Part shown: positions 1-5,405 of the stretch, piece by piece
Layout: every line of letters begins with the position of its first letter
Position numbering within the stretch: the first letter of the stretch is position 1
Source: Clostridiales bacterium UBA3680
GTDB taxonomy: Bacteria; Bacillota; Clostridia; Lachnospirales; CAG-274
DNA length: 5,405 nucleotides
Assembly (NCBI GenBank): GCA_002372875.1
Contig: DFJD01000031.1
Span: 1-5,405 of the forward strand
Reading direction: 5' to 3'
Notes under the pieces: model-generated
Database searches by the model: none
What the model was told of the DNA's origin: nothing
What the model saw: the letters and a program-made list of their open reading frames with translations, nothing else
Made by a program: the position numbers and the translations under genes

Positions 1-200
1 ATATTTGGTTAATGTTCCCGCATACTGTGTCAAAGCCCATGTTTGTAACTTTGCAAGCAAAGTTACAAATCCCGTAGGGACGGACTATTTTGCGTTGCAA
101 AATAGCCGCTACGTAGCTTCCGGCTACGCCATCGGGTCTTTTCCTTGTCTACGAAAACATTACCTCAAATCTGCTTCAAGTGAATTAATCAGTGTTTCCT
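1..200. repeat. Structured MITE-like repeat, copy 1 (left end cut off by the window)
   Basis: This stretch matches 5167-5366 at 189 of 200 positions without a single indel, so it is the same dispersed element in the same orientation. About 28 bp at its left end fall outside the window. The right terminal inverted repeat is at 183-200 (AATTAATCAGTGTTTCCT), followed by TA at 201-202. Internal hairpins can be read directly: 42-54 with 57-69 (13 perfect pairs, 2-base loop), 85-93 with 97-105 (9 perfect pairs, extended by 81-83 with 106-108 across a bulged A), and 112-117 with 123-128 (6 pairs). 71-74 can pair with 133-136 to enclose the last two. Outer arms 3-7/166-170 and 10-14/158-162 also pair. 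A TTG-started reading frame crosses it (5-247), but it runs out of the element, lacks a ribosome binding site, and is best explained by chance. Confidence 0.9.
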
Positions 201-236
201 TAATATTCCGTAAGAGATATTATCGGTTCAAAATTA

Positions 237-265
237 TGGACAAATAATAGATGATATGATAAAAT
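237..265 (+). promoter_or_regulatory. Predicted sigma-A-type promoter for the four-gene operon
   Basis: A -35-like TGGACA (237-242) is separated by exactly 17 bases from a -10-like TAAAAT (260-265). Each hexamer matches the consensus at 5 of 6 positions. It lies in very AT-rich DNA, 37 bp beyond the right end of the repeat and about 120 bp upstream of the first gene. Transcription would begin near 271-273, giving a leader of roughly 115 bases that contains the inverted repeat at 310-338. AT-rich DNA produces such matches by chance, so this remains a prediction. Confidence 0.5.
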
Positions 266-309
266 ATATATGTATTTTTTGAATGAGATATCGGCAGTGA
301 GTAAAAAGC

Positions 310-338
310 AAGTGGTAAACCCATTAAATTTACCACTT
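310..338 (+). promoter_or_regulatory. Perfect 10-bp inverted repeat in the leader (operator or attenuator-like hairpin)
   Basis: AAGTGGTAAA (310-319) is the exact reverse complement of TTTACCACTT (329-338), with a 9-base spacer. It lies downstream of the predicted promoter and 49 bases before the phosphatase start codon. The right arm runs into only four T residues (337-340) and the stem is low in GC, so it is weak as an intrinsic terminator. It could be an attenuator, the end of a transcript entering from the left, or a repressor operator. The symmetry is seen directly; the role is inference. Confidence 0.55.
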
Positions 339-387
339 TTGAATTAAGAAAACACGAAAAATCGAGGTTTTAAGGAGATATAAGAAA

Positions 388-861
388 ATGACAAAAATTA
401 TGTTCGTATGCCACGGCAACATTTGTCGTTCGCCTATGGCGGAATTTGTTATGAAAAAAATTGTGGAAGAAGCAGGTGCGCAAAAGGAATTCTTTATAGC
501 ATCTTCGGCAACACATACAGATGAAATATGGAACGGTATCGGCTCGCCCATTTACCCGGCGGCTGCAAGGGAGCTTGAAAGACATGCTGTGCATTATGAT
601 GACAGAAGGGCGACTTTGCTAAAAAAGACCGATTACGATTTGTATGACTATATAATCGCTATGGATACGGAAAATATACGGTACATCGAAAAAATAACCG
701 GACACAGGGGAGGTAAAATACATTTGCTCACCGAGTACTTAGGAGAGACTCGCTCAGTTGCCGACCCATGGTATACCGGAGATTTTTCCAAGGCATACAA
801 TGATATAGAAAAGGGTTGCAATGCCTTTTTCAAAACTTTAAAGGAAACGAAGAATGACTAA
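388..861 (+). CDS. Low-molecular-weight protein-tyrosine phosphatase
   Basis: A 157-residue cytoplasmic enzyme of the low-molecular-weight tyrosine phosphatase family (arsenate-reductase-like fold), which hydrolyses phosphotyrosine through a cysteinyl-phosphate intermediate. The N-terminal phosphate-binding loop is intact: C8-H-G-N-I-C13-R14-S15, with C8 as nucleophile and R14 binding phosphate, followed by PMAE. The general-acid loop is D126-P-W-Y-T-G-D-F. The specificity region SSATHTDEIW (39-48) is also recognisable, and length is normal for the family. The start is supported by AAGGAG at 372-377, 10 bases before the ATG. In Gram-positives such enzymes often oppose tyrosine kinases of capsule or exopolysaccharide synthesis, or arginine kinases (YwlE type). 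No kinase is visible here, so the substrate is unknown. It is the first gene of the operon, and its last 8 bases overlap recQ, suggesting coupled translation. The family call is very secure; the physiological role is not. Confidence 0.95.
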   Translation: MTKIMFVCHGNICRSPMAEFVMKKIVEEAGAQKEFFIASSATHTDEIWNGIGSPIYPAAARELERHAVHYDDRRATLLKKTDYDLYDYIIAMDTENIRYIEKITGHRGGKIHLLTEYLGETRSVADPWYTGDFSKAYNDIEKGCNAFFKTLKETKND

Positions 862-2668
862 AAATGATGTTTTAAGGGAGATTTTCGGTTATACATCCTT
901 TAGAAAAGGACAGGAAGAAATTATAGATAAGATACTTAACCGAAAAGATGTTATGGCGATAATGCCCACAGGCGGCGGTAAATCTATCTGTTATCAAATT
1001 CCTTCTCTTATGTTTGAAGGTACAGCGCTTGTAATATCTCCGCTAATATCACTTATGCACGACCAGGTAATGGGACTTGTGCAAATGGGGGTGAAGGCGG
1101 CATATTTAAACAGCTCGTTATCTGAAAAACAATACAGGCAGGCACTTGCAAGGGCATACCGCAGGGAGTTTAAAATAATATATGTTGCTCCCGAAAGACT
1201 TGAAACAGAAAGTTTTGTAAAGCTTGCGGAATATCTTGATATAAGTTTTGTCTGTGTTGATGAGGCTCATTGTATTTCGCAGTGGGGACATGATTTCAGA
1301 CCAAGTTATACAAAGATCCCGAATTTTCTTGAAAAGCTTCCCAAAAGGCCTGTGGTCGCCGCATTTACAGCTACGGCAACACAAAGGGTAAAAGAGGATA
1401 TAAAAGAAAAACTCACCCTAAAAGACCCTTATGTACATACATCAAGCTTTGACAGGGAAAATCTTTTTTTTGAAGTAAAAAGAAGCTATGACTCGGAAGC
1501 CGTGCTTATGAATCTTGTTTCACAAATAGGAAACGAAAGCACCATAATATATTGTATTACAAGAAAAGATGTTGATATGCTTGAGTATATGCTCCGTATA
1601 AAAAATTTTTCGGTAACAAAATACCACGCAGGGCTTGAAATTGACGAAAGAAAACAAAATCAGGAGGATTTTATTTTTGGAAGAAAAAACATAATGGTTG
1701 CTACCAATGCTTTCGGAATGGGGATAGATAAGCCCGATATAAGATACATAATACACTATGGAATGCCCAAGAATATGGAGTCCTATTATCAAGAGGTGGG
1801 AAGGGCAGGAAGAGATGGGCTTGAATCTAAATGTATTTTGCTTTATAATGACAGGGATATGCATATAAACAAGTTCCTCATCGAAAACGGAATAAGTGAG
1901 GAACTTAGCGCTAAAGAACGAGAGCTTGTGAAAAAAGAAGAGATGAACAAGCTTCGTACAATGCGTAATTATGTATTTTGCGAGGATTGCTTAAGAAGCT
2001 ATATACTGTCATATTTTGGCGAACATCACAGCGGTAACTGCGGTAAGTGTTCATCATGTATGGAACAAAGGGAATTTGTAGACGGTTCTGCGTATGCAAA
2101 AGTTGCGGTTGCCTGTATTGCGGATACCGGAGAAAGATTTTCTTCAAAAAACATCATTTCTGTTTTGAAAGGAGAACATACAGACTTTACCGATACATGG
2201 CATTTATCCGATAGTCAATATTTCGGAGCGTTATCAGACCTTCCGAAAGATACCGTTTCAGAGATACTTGATAAGCTTGTGATACATGCTTATGCTACCG
2301 TGGACACAAAAAACTACAATGCCTTGAAGCTTAATGCACATGCTTTTCAAATAGGCAGACAAGAACAAAAAATATTGATAAAGCCCTTTGTAAAGAAGGA
2401 AAAAAGAGCAAATCGATCGGAAACGGTTTATACGATATATCTTAATCACTACGATCCTTCTCTTATGGAAAAGCTTAAGAATGTAAGAGCCGAACTTGCA
2501 AAAAAATACGGAGTGCCGGCATTTATGATATTTAACGATGCCACACTAAGGGAAATGGTTATAAAACGTCCCAAAACGGCGGAACAGATGAAGGACATAT
2601 CCGGAGTCGGATCTGCAAAGCTGAAAAAATACGGTGACGTCTTTCTTGAAACTATAAAGAATTATTAA
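854..2668 (+). CDS. recQ: ATP-dependent DNA helicase RecQ
   Basis: A 604-residue superfamily 2 helicase unwinding DNA 3' to 5' in recombination and replication-fork repair. All expected parts are present in order. Motif 0 is FGYTSFRKGQ (11-20), with Q20 contacting adenine. Walker A is PTGGGKS (38-44), with K43. The DEAH box is at 136-139, followed by the aromatic-rich loop CISQWGHDFRP (140-150). Motif III is TATAT (172-176). VATNAFGMGID (282-292) and QEVGRAGRDG (313-322) supply motifs V and VI. The zinc site is C379, C396, C399 and C402, with the same spacing as the E. coli enzyme. A winged-helix RQC region (about 410-515) and a C-terminal HRDC domain (about 532-604) complete it. Length is close to the E. 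coli protein, with no truncation. AAGGAA at 841-846 precedes the ATG by 7 bases, inside the end of the phosphatase gene. The operon partners give no obvious functional link to DNA repair. Confidence 0.97.
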   Translation: MTKNDVLREIFGYTSFRKGQEEIIDKILNRKDVMAIMPTGGGKSICYQIPSLMFEGTALVISPLISLMHDQVMGLVQMGVKAAYLNSSLSEKQYRQALARAYRREFKIIYVAPERLETESFVKLAEYLDISFVCVDEAHCISQWGHDFRPSYTKIPNFLEKLPKRPVVAAFTATATQRVKEDIKEKLTLKDPYVHTSSFDRENLFFEVKRSYDSEAVLMNLVSQIGNESTIIYCITRKDVDMLEYMLRIKNFSVTKYHAGLEIDERKQNQEDFIFGRKNIMVATNAFGMGIDKPDIRYIIHYGMPKNMESYYQEVGRAGRDGLESKCILLYNDRDMHINKFLIENGISEELSAKERELVKKEEMNKLRTMRNYVFCEDCLRSYILSYFGEHHSGNCGKCSSCMEQREFVDGSAYAKVAVACIADTGERFSSKNIISVLKGEHTDFTDTWHLSDSQYFGALSDLPKDTVSEILDKLVIHAYATVDTKNYNALKLNAHAFQIGRQEQKILIKPFVKKEKRANRSETVYTIYLNHYDPSLMEKLKNVRAELAKKYGVPAFMIFNDATLREMVIKRPKTAEQMKDISGVGSAKLKKYGDVFLETIKNY

Positions 2669-2679
2669 GGAGAACCATT

Positions 2680-3264
2680 ATGAATACGAAACAAACTATT
2701 AGACCTATTTTGGGTATAATTTTGGGAGCGGTGCTGGCCATTTCCGGAATTGTTCTTTTGGTAGTCTATTCCGATTACGCAATTTTCGGAAAAACGAGTG
2801 ACCTTAGAAGTGCACTTGAACAGGAAAATGTTCGAAAAGATACGGCATACACCTTTTCCCCTGATTTTGTGATTGCAAATTATGCCGAAACGGAACACAA
2901 AATAAAAGGGTTTATTCCCGCAGGTAAGGATCAGCACTATGCTGTTGTTTTTTATTCGGAGGATAAATCGTATATCGTGCCTGTAAAGGTGCACAGCAAA
3001 AAAGATATTGAGTATCTTGAGTCATTTACGGAAGATGCCAAACCCGCGGGTGAATTGACGGGAATGGCAAGTACAATTAACGTTGAAATAGAAGGCTATT
3101 ACGAGGATATGCTCTCCGAGCTGGAGGTACCCGATTATGTGCAGACAACATACATTGAAATAGATGTTACACAAACAAGACTTAAAACCCTTGCAACGAG
3201 TTTTTTTGCTATTATTGCGGGACTGGCTGTGATCATGGGTATACTTAAAAGACCGAGAAGTTGA
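2680..3264 (+). CDS. Two-membrane-segment protein of unknown function
   Basis: I do not recognise this 194-residue protein. It begins with a short basic N-terminus (K4, R8), a hydrophobic helix at about 9-29, a hydrophilic acidic region at about 30-170, a second helix at about 171-189, and a basic tail KRPRS. The positive residues at both ends predict cytoplasmic termini and an extracytoplasmic central domain of about 140 residues. The central part has alternating strand-like stretches (for example HYAVVFYSE at 86-94 and SYIVPVKVH at 97-105) and no cysteines, so a beta-rich domain is plausible. The first helix has no lipobox or clear signal-peptidase site and is probably a membrane anchor. 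The start is supported by AAGGAG at 2667-2672, which overlaps the recQ stop codon. It lies 11 bp after recQ and 16 bp before the GtrII-like gene, so it may work with that membrane protein, but this rests on position alone. Confidence 0.85.
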   Translation: MNTKQTIRPILGIILGAVLAISGIVLLVVYSDYAIFGKTSDLRSALEQENVRKDTAYTFSPDFVIANYAETEHKIKGFIPAGKDQHYAVVFYSEDKSYIVPVKVHSKKDIEYLESFTEDAKPAGELTGMASTINVEIEGYYEDMLSELEVPDYVQTTYIEIDVTQTRLKTLATSFFAIIAGLAVIMGILKRPRS

Positions 3265-3280
3265 AAATGGAGAAAGCGTA

Positions 3281-5134
3281 ATGAAAGATTTTTTTGCTGC
3301 CATTAAAGAAAACAGGGCGAGGTTGACCGGATTTTATTGGTTTGCCGTAATATTTACAGCCATTGCAAGCTACGGTTTTGAAATGGCAAACTGTTCTATC
3401 GGGCTTGATGATGAGCTTATTAAAGTACAACTTGACAGAGAGCTTATAGAAGCGGGGAGAACGGGACTTAATTTTATCAATTTGTTCTTTAACACCTCGG
3501 ATTATTTGCCTTTTGTGTATTTGTTTATGTGTGTTGTTTTTATGATAGGTGCTGCCTATATTATTTGCACATTTTTTAACATAGAATCAAAAGGGGACTT
3601 TAATTTAACGGCATCTATAATTTTTTCGGCTGTACTTATATCTTGGCCTGATTTTGCTTATAAATTTGAATATAATGTTAATCTCTTCCAAATGGGCACG
3701 GTTATATTTGTATCCGCACTTTTGGTGCCGATCAACTATTATTCTTTGTCCAAAAAAGGTTTCATCGCTCTGACATTGGGATATTTGTATCTTGTGATGA
3801 ATTATGAAACAGCACTGTTGTTCACATCTCTTTGTTATTTTTTCGGACTTGTACTTGTTTCAAAAAAAAGGGTGTTTTCGGACAAGGAAATAATAAAAAG
3901 AATTATATTCTTTATCTCACCCGTTATATTGGCACTTATAATCAATTTCTTTATACAAAGGATCGCCGTAAACGGTTTAGGTTTGTTTTTGTCGGGATAT
4001 GTTGAAGGATTTATACTATACGGAGAGATTCCGTTTTTTGTGCAAATACTTGATGTAACGATCCATACCATAATATACGGTATGACAGACGGATTAAAAG
4101 GGCTGCTTTTTTATGCAATGGTAATTTGTTTTGTGGTTTACACACTTGCTTCAAATAAGAACAAGTGGTATGCAAAGCTTTTGCTTATAGTAGGCTTCCT
4201 GCTTATGTACAGTGCGATGTTCTACCTTTTGGGCAGATTTTTAGTCGGCGGAAGAGTAGTGCTGTATATCTCTTATTTCTGGGCGCTTTGCTTAAGTTCC
4301 GTTTACCTGCTTATAAATGAAAAGAAAAAACTGAAATACTTTAAACCTCTGTTTGGCTTTATAATGATAGTTTTTGTGTTTAATAACATTATATCCATAA
4401 ACAGAGCATTTTTCCACGAATACCTTCTTTCCGAAAGAAATAAGGACATGGCATACACCATATATACAGACCTTAAAAGAATGGGCTACAATAATGAAAA
4501 ACCCGTAATAATGCCGGGTAAATTTGAAGGACATGACCTTTTGTATAATGATACAACGGTTTCGATATTTGCTCACGACTATGTTAATGAAAAGGCACGT
4601 AGGTCAACTCAAACACAAAGAAGAGAAAACTATTTTGCACTTTTGGGTTATAATATCAATTTTGCCGATGACGTTACTTTCAGAAATAACGAGTACCTTG
4701 CCGAAGATATGCCCGTATATCCCTGCGAGGGATATATTAAGGAATTTGATGATGTTGTCGTTGTAAAACTGGGAAATATCGATCCTTTTGAAAATATAAC
4801 CGAGGATAGGGTAAAAACAGACAGTAATTTGAAAGAAAAACAGGAACATTTTCAATATGATAAAGACAGATTTTCCGTAGATGGCTGGGGTTATTTTGAA
4901 GGAGAAAATCAAAATGCCGTTCACACATATGCCGCATTTAAAAAGGGCAACGAGTTGTTTTTGATAAAATGCGGAAGCTTGGAAAGAAAAGATGTCGTTG
5001 AAGAAAATAAGCTCTACTCAGGCTATCGTTGGTGCGGTTACAGTCTTGATGTACCGTCTTCTCTGATACCGAAGGGGTTCAAGTACTATAAAATGGTATA
5101 CAGGCTTGAAAGTCAATATTATGTTTCAAAATGA
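3281..5134 (+). CDS. GtrII-family (GT-C-like) membrane glycosyltransferase with extracytoplasmic C-terminal domain
   Basis: A 617-residue polytopic membrane protein resembling the GtrII (Glucos_trans_II) family, whose known members transfer glucosyl groups from undecaprenyl-phosphate-glucose to surface polysaccharide outside the membrane. The clues are the N-terminal ENRARLTGFYW (10-20), the first helix, then the segment YGFEMANCSIGLDDEL (31-46) with the acidic trio D43-D44-E45 in the first outer loop. I count about 11 helices: 17-34, 77-98, 110-126, 138-156, 160-176, 178-195, 207-228, 272-291, 298-319, 325-346 and 354-373. Lysine/arginine-rich loops (157-159, 195-207, 292-299, 347-355) fall on the predicted inner side, which puts residues 374-617 outside. 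The last ~85 residues contain DGWGYFEGENQN (534-545) and look like a separate beta-rich module. GGAG at 3269-3272 precedes the ATG by 8 bases. No GtrA flippase or GtrB lipid-sugar synthase is in the window. The donor, acceptor and even activity are unproven; the family call rests on motif memory and topology. Confidence 0.72.
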   Translation: MKDFFAAIKENRARLTGFYWFAVIFTAIASYGFEMANCSIGLDDELIKVQLDRELIEAGRTGLNFINLFFNTSDYLPFVYLFMCVVFMIGAAYIICTFFNIESKGDFNLTASIIFSAVLISWPDFAYKFEYNVNLFQMGTVIFVSALLVPINYYSLSKKGFIALTLGYLYLVMNYETALLFTSLCYFFGLVLVSKKRVFSDKEIIKRIIFFISPVILALIINFFIQRIAVNGLGLFLSGYVEGFILYGEIPFFVQILDVTIHTIIYGMTDGLKGLLFYAMVICFVVYTLASNKNKWYAKLLLIVGFLLMYSAMFYLLGRFLVGGRVVLYISYFWALCLSSVYLLINEKKKLKYFKPLFGFIMIVFVFNNIISINRAFFHEYLLSERNKDMAYTIYTDLKRMGYNNEKPVIMPGKFEGHDLLYNDTTVSIFAHDYVNEKARRSTQTQRRENYFALLGYNINFADDVTFRNNEYLAEDMPVYPCEGYIKEFDDVVVVKLGNIDPFENITEDRVKTDSNLKEKQEHFQYDKDRFSVDGWGYFEGENQNAVHTYAAFKKGNELFLIKCGSLERKDVVEENKLYSGYRWCGYSLDVPSSLIPKGFKYYKMVYRLESQYYVSK

Positions 5135-5138
5135 GATA

Positions 5139-5366
5139 GGGAAACACTGATTAATTAATCATTCGCATATTTGGCTAATGTTCCCGCATACTGTGTCAAA
5201 GCTCATGTTTGTAACTTTGCACGCAAAGTTACAAATCCCGTAGGGACGGACTATTTTGCATAGCAAAATAGCCGCTACGTAGCTTCTGGCTATGCCATCG
5301 GGTCTTTTCCTTGTCTGCGAAAACATTATCTCAAATCTGCTTCAAGTGAATTAATCAGCGCTTCCT
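5139..5366. repeat. Structured MITE-like repeat, copy 2 (complete, 228 bp)
   Basis: This is a complete copy. The left terminal inverted repeat GGGAAACACTGATTAATT (5139-5156) pairs with AATTAATCAGCGCTTCCT (5349-5366) at 15 of 18 positions, and pairs with the right end of copy 1 at 17 of 18. The element is abutted by TA on both sides (5137-5138 and 5367-5368), as expected for a TA-targeting IS630/mariner-type insertion. Inside the termini the two strands continue to match: 5165-5173 with 5332-5340 (one mismatch) and 5176-5180 with 5324-5328, after symmetric 8-base unpaired stretches. The core carries hairpins 5208-5220/5223-5235, 5251-5259/5263-5271 and 5278-5283/5289-5294. There is no plausible transposase gene, so it is non-autonomous. 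It starts 4 bases after the glycosyltransferase stop codon, so it would form the 3' end of the operon mRNA and may act as a terminator or stabiliser. Confidence 0.9.
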
Positions 5367-5405
5367 TAATATTTTATCAAGTATTACAGAAGAAATAGCA
5401 CCAAT

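Larger units (their letters stand above)
388..5134 (+). other. Probable four-gene operon
   Basis: Four plus-strand genes are separated by -8, +11 and +16 bp, each with its own Shine-Dalgarno sequence, and there is no space for a terminator between them. One promoter is predicted upstream (237-265). The likely 3' boundary is the structured repeat that starts 4 bases after the final stop codon. Co-transcription is inferred from spacing only. Confidence 0.75.

Noticed and set aside
42..69. Strong 13-bp hairpin as a rho-independent terminator
   Set aside because: No run of T follows the stem, and the same hairpin is an internal part of both repeat copies, so it belongs to the element's architecture.
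5..247. Plus-strand 80-codon frame starting with TTG
   Set aside because: It lies almost wholly in the structured repeat, has no ribosome binding site, and ends in unrelated sequence outside the element. Differences between the copies follow hairpin loops rather than codon positions.
1520..1864. Minus-strand 114-codon open frame opposite recQ
   Set aside because: It lies fully antisense to conserved helicase motifs V and VI, so it is a shadow of recQ. No ribosome binding site or recognisable protein features were seen.
4604..4924. Minus-strand 106-codon frame and other antisense frames opposite the glycosyltransferase gene
   Set aside because: They are explained by the AT-rich codon use of the sense gene and have no independent support.
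1..5366. Composite transposon bounded by the two repeats
   Set aside because: No transposase, resolvase or integrase is encoded between the copies, and the four genes look like ordinary chromosomal genes. Each repeat has its own terminal inverted repeats, so independent insertion explains them.
1..5405. CRISPR array or defence system
   Set aside because: There are only two copies of the repeat, 5 kb apart and over 200 bp long, with no regularly spaced short repeats. No Cas, restriction, toxin-antitoxin or retron-like protein is present, and RecQ has a standard housekeeping architecture.

Overview
The window looks like chromosomal DNA of a low-GC Gram-positive bacterium, probably a clostridial Firmicute. 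The grounds are AT-rich codon use, strong AAGGAG-type ribosome binding sites, a clostridial-style low-molecular-weight tyrosine phosphatase, and a GtrII-like surface glycosyltransferase with an extra outer domain. This is inference from style; there is no rRNA or other marker to fix the taxon.

Layout: positions 1-200 hold the right-hand part of a structured repeat whose left end lies outside the window. Next comes a short regulatory stretch with a good sigma-A-type promoter (237-265) and a perfect 10-bp inverted repeat (310-338) in the presumed 5' leader. Four genes then run on the plus strand without room for internal terminators: a low-molecular-weight protein-tyrosine phosphatase (388-861), a full-length RecQ helicase (854-2668, overlapping the first gene by 8 bp), a 194-residue protein with two membrane segments and unknown function (2680-3264), and a polytopic GtrII-family glycosyltransferase-like protein with an outer C-terminal domain (3281-5134). 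The spacings (8-bp overlap, 11 bp, 16 bp) suggest one transcription unit. Four bases after the last stop codon a second, complete copy of the same repeat begins (5139-5366).

How the genes fit together: the phosphatase and the glycosyltransferase could both belong to cell-surface polysaccharide biology, and the two-membrane-segment protein may be a partner of the glycosyltransferase. RecQ is a DNA-repair enzyme with no evident link, so the operon is probably one of convenience. No transposase, CRISPR array, tRNA, rRNA or defence system is visible.

The most interesting item is the repeat. It is about 228 bp, has 18-bp terminal inverted repeats abutted by TA dinucleotides, and can fold end to end into a branched hairpin. 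The two copies differ at 11 of 200 aligned positions with no indels, and nearly all internal differences fall in predicted loops or preserve pairing. This suggests a non-autonomous mobile element (MITE-like) whose folded form is, or recently was, under selection.
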